Shown one piece after another: positions 7,360 through 16,220 of a DNA stretch of 64,000 nt. The notes beneath the pieces were generated by a model, which ran no database searches, was not told where the DNA came from, and saw nothing but the letters and a program-made list of their open reading frames with translations. Each line of letters starts with the position of its first letter. The first letter of the stretch is position 1. This DNA comes from Paenibacillus antri (GTDB lineage: Bacteria > Bacillota > Bacilli > Paenibacillales > YIM-B00363): assembly GCF_005765165.1 (NCBI RefSeq), contig NZ_VCIW01000002.1, forward strand, positions 372,001-436,000. Reading direction: 5' to 3'. A program made the translations under genes and the position numbers.

Positions 7360-7599
7360 ATGCCATCGATTGTAGGCAACGTGAAAATTGTGACCGTCGG
7401 GCCGAGCTCGATCGTAAACTTCGGGGACACGTACCAGATGAGCCCCCACAGCACGTCCAAAACGTTCGCAGGCGCGGGGTCGTTCGTCACGGGCGACTTG
7501 TCCGGCACGCGTCAGCTGATCAGCAGCACCAACACGAACGACGCGGACATCGCCGATTCGAACAGCAGCGGCGATCAAGGCGGGGTGATCGGCGCGTGA
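7360..7599 (+). CDS. gerPA: Spore germination protein GerPA/GerPF type
   Basis: A 79-residue protein with the family pattern MPSIVGNVKI...VVNFGD-like (here IVNFGDTYQMSPHSTSK) and a Gly/Ser/Asn-rich second half with TGDLSGT and NDADIAD. GerPA and GerPF are homologous to each other; first position in the operon argues for GerPA. GerP proteins lie in the spore coat and let small germinants pass. GGGAGGG precedes the ATG. The following gene starts inside its stop codon. Confidence 0.85.
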   Translation: MPSIVGNVKIVTVGPSSIVNFGDTYQMSPHSTSKTFAGAGSFVTGDLSGTRQLISSTNTNDADIADSNSSGDQGGVIGA

Positions 7600-7811
7600 A
7601 TTGGACGGTACATCAGAGCATCGTCATTCATCAGCTTCGCGTCGAGAACGTCTCCAACTCTTCGGTGATCCAGATCGGAACGTCGGGGCAAATCAGCTCA
7701 TTGTCCAATCTATATAACACGGGCGGGTTCACCGAACCGGCGCCGGAGCCGCTCGGCACCCAGACGGGACCGATCGTGCCCTTGCCGTCGCCCGCGCCGG
7801 GGGCGCGGTAA
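7596..7811 (+). CDS. gerPB: Spore germination protein GerPB
   Basis: A 71-residue protein, starting at a GTG that overlaps the gerPA stop (GTGA). This start gives the family's N-terminus MNWTVHQSIVIHQL; upstream codons in the frame are antisense-like shadow of gerPA. The middle has SSVIQIGTSGQI, typical of GerPB, and the end is a Pro-rich tail (EPAPEPLG). Length is close to the usual 70-77. It acts with the other GerP coat proteins in germinant access. Confidence 0.82.
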   Translation: MNWTVHQSIVIHQLRVENVSNSSVIQIGTSGQISSLSNLYNTGGFTEPAPEPLGTQTGPIVPLPSPAPGAR

Positions 7812-7870
7812 GCCGATTATCCCGCCTTCCTCCCGCATATACATAGGGGGACGGAGGAGGGGTGTTTACC

Positions 7871-8503
7871 GTGGACGCCAGACAATGGGCGGAACAGCTG
7901 GCAAGGCTGCACGCCGAAAATGTGGAATTGAACGATCGAGTGCGCCGGCTGACGGAGCGACTGGAGCGACTGGAGGACGAAGTCGATCGGTTGAAACGGA
8001 AGCCGGCGCCGACGATCGAGCGCATCGAATATCGATTCGATCAGCTGAAGATCGATACGCTGCAAGGCACGCTTCATATCGGCGTCCGTCCGGAGGACGC
8101 CGCGGGGGAGCCGATCTGGTCGCTGGGCGAAGCGGCCGTTCCCGAACCGACGATCGTGACGGGCGCGGCGCCGTCGCCGCCGTCGCCCTTCCTCGACATT
8201 CGCGGCGCGGTGCACCGTCACTTGGACGAAGCGGTTCCCCCGCTTTTGATCCGATTATGCGAGGCCGCGGAATACGATATCGATCCGGAGGAGATCGACC
8301 GCGTCGTCGCGGATCTTCGCGCGCAAGTCGACGCCCGGATCGCTCATTATATGAAATTGTCGGAATACGACGCTACCCGGGAGCCGGCCGCGTTCGAAGC
8401 GTCCGTGACGCGCCTTACGATCCGCGACGTCGATACGGCGATCCGGAACTTCGTCTCGGGCAAGCGTCCGCCCCCGATCGATGAGGAGGAGAAAGGCCAA
8501 TGA
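7871..8503 (+). CDS. gerPC: Spore germination protein GerPC
   Basis: About 210 residues, the usual length for GerPC. An N-terminal coiled coil covers roughly residues 10-45 (heptads of Leu/Val with Glu/Arg), followed by the conserved KIDTLQGTLHIG segment and a helical C-terminal half. Two GTG starts compete: 7862 lies too close to GGAGG, while 7871 is ten bases after AGGAGG and is preferred. The last four bases overlap gerPD. Confidence 0.85.
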   Translation: MDARQWAEQLARLHAENVELNDRVRRLTERLERLEDEVDRLKRKPAPTIERIEYRFDQLKIDTLQGTLHIGVRPEDAAGEPIWSLGEAAVPEPTIVTGAAPSPPSPFLDIRGAVHRHLDEAVPPLLIRLCEAAEYDIDPEEIDRVVADLRAQVDARIAHYMKLSEYDATREPAAFEASVTRLTIRDVDTAIRNFVSGKRPPPIDEEEKGQ

Positions 8504-8739
8504 TTCACATGACCGTCGCGAACCGAGGGGTGTCCGTCGGTTCGATTCGCGTCGTCGGCTTGGCGAGCGCCTCTGTGCTGCTCGTCGGCGACGTCCAGAC
8601 GATTCGCAATTCCAGTATTTTCGATACGCCGCCCGAATCGGTCATCGTCGGGCCGCTGCAGCCGCTGCCGCCGGAGACGGCATCCGAGGCGGCGGGAGAA
8701 ACGGGGGAAGAAGACGCGGGAGAACCGCCCGCGCCATGA
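8500..8739 (+). CDS. gerPD: Spore germination protein GerPD
   Basis: A 79-residue protein starting in the ATGA overlap with gerPC, behind GAGGAGGAGAAAGG. The first 55 residues match GerPD style (VANRGVSVGSIRVVG, then VLLVGDVQTI and IFDTPPESVIVGP). It carries an extra Glu/Ala/Pro-rich acidic tail of about 20 residues, making it longer than the usual 58-60. Confidence 0.82.
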   Translation: MIHMTVANRGVSVGSIRVVGLASASVLLVGDVQTIRNSSIFDTPPESVIVGPLQPLPPETASEAAGETGEEDAGEPPAP

Positions 8740-9128
8740 ACGGACGACCGCGAACTTCCGTAGTCGGGGAGCTGTTCGTCGCAAGCGTCGCTCTCTCGAG
8801 CATCGTCTTGATCGGCGACGGACGCATCGGGAACAGCCGCGCCCGCGCGATCGCCGTCAAACGGGAATACCCGATCTATAGGGGCGACGAGGGGAGCTTC
8901 GAACGCTATGCGCTGTTCCGCGCAGCGATCCCCGAGCCGCCGACGCTGTTTCCCGCCGATATTCGGTTCGTCCCCGAACGGACGAGAATCGTCGTCGGCC
9001 GCATCGACGTCTTGGCGGCGTCGAGCTCGGCCATCATACAGATCGGCTCGAACGGCGATCTGGCGAACGAATCGCGTCAGAAGCAATTCCGCCAGCTGCT
9101 GCCCGAGTCGGCGGCCGCGCAAGACTGA
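8736..9128 (+). CDS. gerPE: Spore germination protein GerPE
   Basis: A 130-residue protein in the last gerP position, starting in an ATGA overlap with gerPD. Recognisable parts are SVVGELFVASVALSSIVLIGD at the N-terminus (first part TSVVGELFVASVALSS), the RAIAVKREYP segment and the SSSAIIQIGS block shared with GerPB-type repeats. Length agrees with GerPE. No gerPF follows; the next gene belongs to a germinant receptor. Confidence 0.82.
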   Translation: MNGRPRTSVVGELFVASVALSSIVLIGDGRIGNSRARAIAVKREYPIYRGDEGSFERYALFRAAIPEPPTLFPADIRFVPERTRIVVGRIDVLAASSSAIIQIGSNGDLANESRQKQFRQLLPESAAAQD

Positions 9129-9176
9129 CGAATAAGGTTCGGTCCCGATTGGGAACGCTACCCGAAAAAGGCAAAG

Positions 9177-10847
9177 TTGGCGGATGTTATGAAACGAAAG
9201 AAAATGCACTCCTTCTTCAAGCAAGTCAAGCGGGCGATGTTCGATCCGGCCGCCGGGACCGATCGCTTCAGCTTGGGAGAACGTTCGTCGCCGCATCTCG
9301 ATTCGACTCGGCTGCGGGACCCGCCCGAAGATCCGCCCGACTTGACCGGCGATCCGGCGAAGGACGCCGAAGCGCTGCAATCGCTGTTCGGCGCGCCGCG
9401 CAACGGCGACTTCCTCTCGTCGGAAATCCGGCTCACGAATCGGAGCGGACAGTCGTTCTCCGTCCGCCTATTGTTCCTTCGCGGCATGACGGACAACCGG
9501 AAGATCGACGACAAGATCGTCCGTCCGCTGCTGGAGGCCGCGCTGCAGACGGACCGCGTGAAGCCGGAGACGTTGGCAGACTTCCTCGTGCACGCGACCC
9601 CGACAGCGACGGCGACGTCTCATGCGCGCATTAAGGAAGCGATATTGGACGGAGCGGTCGCCATTTTGACCCCGGGCGTAAGGCGAGCCGTTCTGGTGCA
9701 GGCCACGAAGGTCGAGCATCGGGCCGTCGGGGACGCCAAGACGGAGCTCGTCATTCGCGGCCCGCACGAAGGGTTCGTCGAATCGCTCGAGACGAACATC
9801 TCGCTCGTCCGCAAGATCCTCCGCTCCGAGAATTTGGTTACGGAATACGTTCCGCTACAGGAGTTTTACCAAACGAAAGCCGCCGTCATGTATTTATCCG
9901 ATCTTGCGAACGAGAAGCTCGTCGAAGAGGTAAAACTTAGGTTGGAAGGGATCAAGATGGAGTCGATCGCGAATACGCTCGTCCTCCAGCAGCTGTTGGA
10001 GGACAAGCCCAATTCGCTCATTCCGACGCTGTCGGTCACCGAACGGCCGGATCGGGCGTCGGGCGCGATCATCGACGGCGGCGTCATCGTGTTGTCGGGG
10101 CACGCGCCCTTCGCGATTCTATGCCCGACGACGTTATGGACGCTGTTCCACACGTCGGAGGAAATTTACACGCGCACGGCGTACGCGAATTTCGTGCGGT
10201 TCGTACGCCTGTTCGCGACGTTCTTCGCGTTGTTCGCGCCAGGCGTGTATATCGCGCTCGTCAACTTCCAGCCGGAGATGCTCCCGACCGACCTGATGTT
10301 CCATATCGCGGGCAACCGCGAACTGCTTCCTTTTCCCACCCTAGTCGAGATCTTGTTGATGGAATTGGCGTTCGAGCTGATCCGAGAGGCGGGAATTCGC
10401 ATTCCGTCGGTCATCGGATCGACGATCGGGATCGTCGGCGCGCTGATCTTGGGACAAGCGGCCGTGCAGGCGAACCTTGTATCGCCGCTGCTCGTCATCC
10501 TCGTGTCGATTACCGGTCTCGGGTCGTTCGCGGTGCCGAATCAGGACCTGGCATACGCCGTCAGACTCGGACGATTTCTCTTCCTGTTCCTCGGATCGCT
10601 GCTCGGCTTCTTCGGCATCTCGCTCGGCGTCGTGTTCATGTTGGGCCATATGGTGTCGCTGCAATCGTTCGGCGTGCCGTTCCTCGCGCCGCTGTACCCG
10701 CATATGAGCTCGAACCGCGACTTCATCTTCCGCAAGCAGCTGTGGAAGCAGGAAGAATACGGTCAGTTCACGCGGCCGAAGAAGCTGCGTCGCGTGCGGG
10801 GGGCGATCCGGGTGTGGAAGAACCTCTGGGAGGACCGCTCGCCATGA
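9177..10847 (+). CDS. GerA-family germinant receptor, A subunit
   Basis: A 556-residue GerA/GerKA-type protein. A long hydrophilic N-terminal part (about 1-310) precedes four to five membrane segments (about 320-510) and a short basic C-terminal tail. Family landmarks include ETNISLVRKILRS, the GGVIVLSGHAPFAI segment and PSVIGSTIGIVGALILGQAA. It sits in the inner spore membrane and forms the nutrient-gated channel with the B and C subunits. The chosen start is a TTG five bases after AAAAAGG; an in-frame ATG at 9189 is the alternative. It ends in an ATGA overlap with the B subunit. Confidence 0.92.
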   Translation: MADVMKRKKMHSFFKQVKRAMFDPAAGTDRFSLGERSSPHLDSTRLRDPPEDPPDLTGDPAKDAEALQSLFGAPRNGDFLSSEIRLTNRSGQSFSVRLLFLRGMTDNRKIDDKIVRPLLEAALQTDRVKPETLADFLVHATPTATATSHARIKEAILDGAVAILTPGVRRAVLVQATKVEHRAVGDAKTELVIRGPHEGFVESLETNISLVRKILRSENLVTEYVPLQEFYQTKAAVMYLSDLANEKLVEEVKLRLEGIKMESIANTLVLQQLLEDKPNSLIPTLSVTERPDRASGAIIDGGVIVLSGHAPFAILCPTTLWTLFHTSEEIYTRTAYANFVRFVRLFATFFALFAPGVYIALVNFQPEMLPTDLMFHIAGNRELLPFPTLVEILLMELAFELIREAGIRIPSVIGSTIGIVGALILGQAAVQANLVSPLLVILVSITGLGSFAVPNQDLAYAVRLGRFLFLFLGSLLGFFGISLGVVFMLGHMVSLQSFGVPFLAPLYPHMSSNRDFIFRKQLWKQEEYGQFTRPKKLRRVRGAIRVWKNLWEDRSP

Positions 10848-11968
10848 CGGTAAGGGACGGGCATATCGGATATCGGGAATGGGCGGCGTTCGTGCTGATG
10901 GCGACGGGGGCGAAAATTTTAAATCCGTCGTCCGTCGTGCTTACCCAGTACGGGAAGGAAGCGACTTGGATGTTGTCGTTCGCGGCCGGCGCGGTGAACT
11001 TCGCGTTCTTGTTCCTCGTGATTCGATATATGCGGTCCTATCCGGGGAAAGGGCTGCTCGACGTCATCGCCGAACGGTCGGGCCGATGGCTCGCGAAGGG
11101 GTACGCCTTCGCGCTCTGCATCGGTATGACAGGGAACGGCTTTATCAATCTGCGGCTGCTCGTCGACCAAGCGAAGATCGTCACGCTGCCGCAAACGCCG
11201 GTCTCGGTCATGATGATTTGCTCGTTGCTTCTAGCCGTCTACTTGGCATACAAGGGCATCGAGACGCTTTCCCGCCTCAGCCGGGTGCTTCTGCCCTGGT
11301 TGTTCGGCGCGATCGTCTCCGTCGCGGTGCTGATGATGAACCGATATAACGTCCATCTGCTCGCCCCTTGGTTCGGGCCGGGACTGCCTCAGGTCGCTTG
11401 GGACGGAGCGCGTCACGCGCTGTACTACGGCGAGCCGTTCGCGTTGACGACGCTGGCGTTGTTCGTTCGGACGCAGGGCGATTTCCGGCGAGGGTTGTGG
11501 AGGGGGACGTTCTATGCGCTGGCCGCGGCCACGCTGGTCATCATGGAGGTGCAGCTCATTCTCGGCAGCCCCGGCTCGGAACGGATCGCCTTCCCGTATT
11601 TGGAGCTGTCGAGGATGATCTACCTCAATCGATTCGTACAGCATCTGGAGGGCGTGTACTCCGCCATCTGGCTGTTGATCGCCTTTACGCAAATCGCGAT
11701 CGACTTGTATCTCGCGACCTTTTTGTTTTCGCAGACGTTTGCGATGAAGCGATTTCGACCGCTGCTTCTCCCGATGGCCGCGTTGTTTATGATGCTGGCG
11801 CTGATGCCGAGTTATTTTTACGAAACGATCGTATGGAAAGACGTCTATCTCATTCAAATCGGGGGGGCGGTCATCTATGGCGGATTCCTGCTGGCCTGGG
11901 CGGCATCGTGGTTTCGACGCGGTACGGGCGGCGAAGACGTGTCTAGCGGCGCTGCTGCCGGCGATTAG
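10844..11968 (+). CDS. GerA-family germinant receptor, B subunit
   Basis: A 374-residue GerB-type protein of the amino acid/polyamine/organocation transporter fold with ten hydrophobic segments. It starts in the ATGA overlap with the A gene. This subunit is the germinant-binding partner in the receptor. The family's YKGIETLSRLSRVLLPW motif lies in the central loop and LAPWFGPGLPQV in the extracellular loop. The C-terminal 30 codons overlap the C-subunit gene by 92 bases. Confidence 0.92.
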   Translation: MTVRDGHIGYREWAAFVLMATGAKILNPSSVVLTQYGKEATWMLSFAAGAVNFAFLFLVIRYMRSYPGKGLLDVIAERSGRWLAKGYAFALCIGMTGNGFINLRLLVDQAKIVTLPQTPVSVMMICSLLLAVYLAYKGIETLSRLSRVLLPWLFGAIVSVAVLMMNRYNVHLLAPWFGPGLPQVAWDGARHALYYGEPFALTTLALFVRTQGDFRRGLWRGTFYALAAATLVIMEVQLILGSPGSERIAFPYLELSRMIYLNRFVQHLEGVYSAIWLLIAFTQIAIDLYLATFLFSQTFAMKRFRPLLLPMAALFMMLALMPSYFYETIVWKDVYLIQIGGAVIYGGFLLAWAASWFRRGTGGEDVSSGAAAGD

Positions 11969-13166
11969 CGGACTGCTCCTGGCCGGCTGCTGGGACGCCC
12001 ACGAATTGGAAGAATACGCGTTCGTCACCGTCGTCGGCGTCGACGTAGGCGAACGGGACGACACGATCCGGGTCACGTACCAAATTTCGAAGCCGCGAAA
12101 CTTCGCGAGCAAGGAGTCCGCGACGACGGCGGACAAGGCGACCGAGATCGTCTCGATCGACACGCCGTCGCTCTACGCGTCCAGAAACTTAATTAACGCC
12201 GGCACCAGCCGGGTGTTGACGCTCGTGCAGGCGAAGGTGCTGATCGTCTCCGAGGCGTTCGCGAAAAAGGGCAATCTGTTGTTGGAGCTGGAATCGCTCG
12301 TCCGGGAGCGGGACTTCCGTCGGGACATCATCCTCATTACGTGCAGGGGGAAAGCGGAAGAGTTCATCCGATCGAACCGACCGCAGCTGGAGAAGGCGCC
12401 GTATCGATATTACGAATTGATCACGCAGACGGACTCCGCGAGCGGACTCGTGCCCGATTCGCAGCTTCACGACTTCATCGTGTCGTCCGAAGGGGGAGAC
12501 CGTTCCGCTTTGACGATGCTCGCCGGCGTCAGAGAGGACGACGACCGCGAGGCGCAAACCGAGGAGCTGGACGATCTGCTTGCCGGCGAGCTTCGCATCG
12601 AAGGGAAAAATAAAGTGCAATTCCTCGGCTCGGCCGTGTACAACGATCAGAAGCTGATCGGCCTGTTGACCGGTCGAGAGACCCGAATGGCGCAGCTCGT
12701 TCGAGGGAAGGTGAAACAATTTAACGCCTTCGTGCCGGATCCCGAGGAAGAGGACAAGATCGTCGCGCTTCTCGTTCGGCAGCAGCGTCGGCCGGACATC
12801 CGCATCGATCCGTTCGCCGACCCGATTCGCATCGACGTCGCGATCGACTTGGATTTGGACTTAACCGGCCAACAAAATCCGAATCGCCGCGTCACCTCGA
12901 ACGCATATATCGAACGCTTGCAGCGGGCAGCGGACGAACGGCTGACGAAGCAAATCGAGGAGGTCGTTCGAAAATCGCAGGAACAGTTCCGCTGCGACTT
13001 CTTCGGGTTTTACCAAACGGCGCGGCAGCGATGTTTTACCGAACGATGCTGGGATCGGGTTCGTTGGCGCGAACGGTATTCCGATGCGAAAGTCGAGGTC
13101 GAAATTAAAACCCACATTCGAAGAACCGGCAAGCAGCTGGATACGGTGAGAGGAGGGAACTCGTGA
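11877..13166 (+). CDS. GerA-family germinant receptor, C subunit lipoprotein
   Basis: A 429-residue GerC-type protein. The lipobox LLLAGCWD gives a lipid-anchored Cys at about residue 38 (C-W-D is typical of GerC). The only in-frame start before the signal sequence is the ATG inside the B gene, so the overlap is 92 bases and the n-region is unusually long. The mature part has the family's GVDV, TLVQAKVLIV and RDIILITCRGKAEEFI blocks, and a C-terminal amphipathic domain with KIEEVVRKSQ-like helices. It works on the outer face of the inner spore membrane. Confidence 0.9.
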   Translation: MADSCWPGRHRGFDAVRAAKTCLAALLPAISGLLLAGCWDAHELEEYAFVTVVGVDVGERDDTIRVTYQISKPRNFASKESATTADKATEIVSIDTPSLYASRNLINAGTSRVLTLVQAKVLIVSEAFAKKGNLLLELESLVRERDFRRDIILITCRGKAEEFIRSNRPQLEKAPYRYYELITQTDSASGLVPDSQLHDFIVSSEGGDRSALTMLAGVREDDDREAQTEELDDLLAGELRIEGKNKVQFLGSAVYNDQKLIGLLTGRETRMAQLVRGKVKQFNAFVPDPEEEDKIVALLVRQQRRPDIRIDPFADPIRIDVAIDLDLDLTGQQNPNRRVTSNAYIERLQRAADERLTKQIEEVVRKSQEQFRCDFFGFYQTARQRCFTERCWDRVRWRERYSDAKVEVEIKTHIRRTGKQLDTVRGGNS

Positions 13167-13336
13167 CCCGTTTATTATCGGTGGCGACGATGGGATTGGC
13201 GATCGGCGTCGTCCTCCTCCACACGATTCTGTTCGGTTTGTCTTGCCTCAAGGAACGCCAGCCTGGCCTCTTGGGCGCGCTCGTCCTATGCGCCGCCAAT
13301 GCGGCGGCGTTCGCGTACCTCTTATTTTCGAGGTAA
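13163..13336 (+). CDS. Small two-helix membrane protein, probable receptor D subunit
   Basis: A 57-residue protein, starting at GTG in a GTGA overlap with the C-subunit gene, behind GAGAGGAGG. Two hydrophobic helices (about residues 5-27 and 36-55) flank a short charged loop KERQPG. Small two-helix D proteins are known partners that modulate GerA-type receptors in Bacillus, and the size, topology and coupled position fit. Sequence identity to known D subunits was not established. Confidence 0.7.
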   Translation: MTRLLSVATMGLAIGVVLLHTILFGLSCLKERQPGLLGALVLCAANAAAFAYLLFSR

Positions 13337-13423
13337 TTCCGAGAATCGCGGGAGGAAATCGCCGATGCGGAAGCGAATACGTTACCTAACTTAACACTCC
13401 TACGATAGATGGGGCGGTGTACT

Positions 13424-15130
13424 GTGGTTCGGGAACTGGTCGTTAACGCTTCGTTGTTGATTTCCGGCTTGTATATCGGATCGTTGTTGTTTCGGCTGAC
13501 GCCGCAGTCGATGGCGTCATGGCGAACGTCCATGTCGTTCGGCTTGTACTACGGCGTCGTCGCGGCGGCGCTGCTCGCGTTCAACCAAGAGGGAGCGGGG
13601 GACGGCTCCCGAAGCTTTCATCTCGTGCCCGTCGCGATCGCCGCCCTGCACGGTTCACCGCGGGCGGCCGCGATCGCGGCCGGCTTCCAGCTGCTTCTCG
13701 GCTGGGCGCTGCCGGGAGTGGGCTTGGACGCGCGCGTCGCCCTGGAGACGGCCGTCGTCGGTCTCGGCGCCGCCGCGATCGCGGCCGTCGCCAAGCGGCG
13801 CGCCTCCGCCTGGGCGTGGACGGCGACTCTCGTCGCCGGCTCGCAGCTCGTCGGAGCCGTCTTGGACGGCGCTCCGCGGGAAGGGCGATGGTGGGAAGCC
13901 GTCGTCTTCGCGAGCGGCATACTGCTCGTCTTATGGGGCGCGGATTCGTTCATTCGCAAGGAACGCGAACGGAAAGCGCTGATGACGGAATACACGTACT
14001 TGACGCAGCACGATCTGTTGACGGGGCTGCTCAACTTCCAGACGTTCCAAGCGAGATTGCAGCCGTTGCTGGCCGAAGGCAATCGGGTGTGCTTCATCTT
14101 GATCGATTGCGACGACGTGAAGTCGTTGAATACCGAGCAGGGCTTCCACACGGTGGACGGCACGCTTAGGAACGTAGCGAACCTGCTCCGGGCGTATTTC
14201 CCCGACGCTCTGTTGATGGGACGGTACGGGTCGGACGAATTCGCGGTCGTCTTCCCGATGCCCGACGACTTGCCGGCGAGACTCGAGAAGACGCTCGAGA
14301 CGCAAATCCAAGAGCTGTCGGACATTCAGCTCTCGTACGGTTACGCCGTCTACCCCGACGAGGCGAAGGACCCGAGCGCCTTCATCGCGCTCGTGCAGCG
14401 GCGCATGCTCGAGACGAAACGGCGGCTGTGGCTGGAGCGCGAAGCGCATTGGCTGCATAACGAACGCTTGATGGCCGTCGGGGAGCTGGCCGCGGGCATG
14501 GCTCACGAAATTCGAAATCCGTTGACGACGGTGAAGGGATTTCTGCAGGTTTCGAAGCAGAACGGATACAACGTGTCCGAGTATTACGACATCATTATGC
14601 ACGAAATCAAACGCATGAGCGATTTGACGGTCGAATTTTTACAGTTCTCGAAGCCGTCCGCGCATCGTCCGAGCCTCATCTCCATCCAAGAGTGCGTCCA
14701 GGCGGCCGTACAGCTGACGGAATCGGAAATTACGAGGAACGGCCACCAGCTTCAGCTGCAGGCGGAAGAGATGCCGCTCATGGCGCTCCTCGAGAAGGAC
14801 AAGATCATTCAGGTATTGGTCAACGTCGTCCGCAACGGCATCGAAGCGATGGAGGAGGGGGGCGGCACGCTCGCGATCGCCGTCTACCCGCGGGGCGAAT
14901 TCGGTCTCGTGGACGTGACCGACACGGGCGGCGGCATCACCGACGAGCACTTGATGCGACTGTTTCAACCGTTCTTCTCGACGAAGTCGAAGGGGACGGG
15001 ACTCGGATTGTCGATCAGCCAGAAGCTGATCAACGAACACGGCGGATATATTTCCGTCAGAAGCAAGGTGGGGATCGGCACGACGTTCACGATCCGCCTG
15101 CCGCTGGCGGATCGCGACGCGACGGCGTAG
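13424..15130 (+). CDS. Membrane histidine kinase with an internal GGDEF-like domain
   Basis: About 568 residues. Five to six membrane segments (1-180) are followed by a GGDEF-type domain (about 185-335), then HisKA with the phospho-acceptor in GMAHEIRNPL (His near residue 361), and a HATPase domain with N-box VNVVRNGIEAM, DTGGGI and KGTGLGLSIS. The GGDEF signature reads GSDEF and the usual GHxxGD reads GFHTVDG, so cyclase activity may be weak or lost and the domain may sense nucleotide. GTG at 13424 follows GGGGCGG; ATG at 13409 is an alternative without a clear ribosome-binding site. No response regulator is adjacent, as in sporulation kinases that feed Spo0F. Confidence 0.85.
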   Translation: MVRELVVNASLLISGLYIGSLLFRLTPQSMASWRTSMSFGLYYGVVAAALLAFNQEGAGDGSRSFHLVPVAIAALHGSPRAAAIAAGFQLLLGWALPGVGLDARVALETAVVGLGAAAIAAVAKRRASAWAWTATLVAGSQLVGAVLDGAPREGRWWEAVVFASGILLVLWGADSFIRKERERKALMTEYTYLTQHDLLTGLLNFQTFQARLQPLLAEGNRVCFILIDCDDVKSLNTEQGFHTVDGTLRNVANLLRAYFPDALLMGRYGSDEFAVVFPMPDDLPARLEKTLETQIQELSDIQLSYGYAVYPDEAKDPSAFIALVQRRMLETKRRLWLEREAHWLHNERLMAVGELAAGMAHEIRNPLTTVKGFLQVSKQNGYNVSEYYDIIMHEIKRMSDLTVEFLQFSKPSAHRPSLISIQECVQAAVQLTESEITRNGHQLQLQAEEMPLMALLEKDKIIQVLVNVVRNGIEAMEEGGGTLAIAVYPRGEFGLVDVTDTGGGITDEHLMRLFQPFFSTKSKGTGLGLSISQKLINEHGGYISVRSKVGIGTTFTIRLPLADRDATA

Positions 15131-15146
15131 GAAGGCGGAGGACAGC

Positions 15147-16100
15147 ATGATTCAGACGATCGCCGTAACGAAACACGGAGAGACGCTTCGCGGCGTCCCG
15201 ATCGATTCGCTCGATCGGGACGACGTCGAATGGTATTGGGTCGACTTCGCGGAACCGACGGAAGAAGAGATTCTGCTGCTCGAAACTCGGTTCCGGTTCC
15301 ACCCGCTCGCCATCGAGGACTGCCTGCAGCTGCTGCAGCGGCCGAAGCTGGACCATTACGAGGCGTTCCATTTTCTCGTCTTCCATACGCTTCACCCGAC
15401 GACGCTCGAGGCGGTCGAACTGGACGTCTTCCTCTCGGAGCGGTATATCGTGACGTTCCATCTGACGCCGCTGCCGGAGCTGGACGACGCGTTCGCCAAG
15501 TGGGTCGCGTTCGACGAAGCGGGGAAGAAGGGGCCGCTCTTCGCGTTGTACTCGGTCGTGGACAAGATCGTCGATCAATATTTCCCGTCCGTCTACCGCA
15601 TCGAAGACGCCCTCTTCGATATGGACCAGCGGAAGTCGTCGGACTTGACCGACAAGATTATGGATCAAGTGTTCGACATCCGCTCGGATTTGCTGCAGCT
15701 GCGGCGCACGGTGTTTCCGATGCGGGAGCTGCTGTATCGCATTCTGAACAGCGAGAGAATTCAAGGGATGGGCGGCGAGCATCGGGCGTATTTCGCCGAC
15801 GTCCACGACCATCTGCTCAAGCTGTCGGAGATGATCGAATCGAACCGGGAGATGACGGCCGACATCCGCGACAGCTACGTCTCCTTGAATACGAACCGGA
15901 TGAACGGTATCATGAAGACGCTGACGGTCATAACGACGATCTTCATGCCGCTGACGTTCTTGGCAGGGATCTACGGGATGAACTTCTCCTATATGCCGGA
16001 GTTGGACATGAAGGGCGGATATTTCATCGCGCTCGGGGCGATGGCGCTGATCGGATTCGCGATGTTTTGGTGGTTCAAGCGGAAGGGCTGGTTCGACTAA
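15147..16100 (+). CDS. corA: CorA-type magnesium/divalent cation channel
   Basis: A 317-residue CorA-family protein of usual length. The cytoplasmic N-terminal domain (1-255) ends in two membrane helices, with the signature G277-M278-N279 at the end of the first (GIYGMNF) followed by the acidic loop. It assembles as a pentamer for Mg2+ or related ion entry. It starts 16 bases after the kinase gene with AAGGCGGAGGA upstream, so the two may be cotranscribed. Confidence 0.93.
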   Translation: MIQTIAVTKHGETLRGVPIDSLDRDDVEWYWVDFAEPTEEEILLLETRFRFHPLAIEDCLQLLQRPKLDHYEAFHFLVFHTLHPTTLEAVELDVFLSERYIVTFHLTPLPELDDAFAKWVAFDEAGKKGPLFALYSVVDKIVDQYFPSVYRIEDALFDMDQRKSSDLTDKIMDQVFDIRSDLLQLRRTVFPMRELLYRILNSERIQGMGGEHRAYFADVHDHLLKLSEMIESNREMTADIRDSYVSLNTNRMNGIMKTLTVITTIFMPLTFLAGIYGMNFSYMPELDMKGGYFIALGAMALIGFAMFWWFKRKGWFD

Positions 16101-16220
16101 GGACGGGCTCGTCCTAGAATGACAGCCGGATAGTTCATGTGCAGGCGATATCGTATATGGACGATCGAGGCGAATCGGGGTACATTCAATACATATTTAT
16201 AACTAGGAGTTGAAGCAGAG

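Noticed and set aside
7323-7595. Longer gerPB starting at 7323
   Set aside because: The extension is Arg/His-rich shadow of gerPA; the GTG at 7596 gives the family N-terminus and a coupled GTGA overlap.
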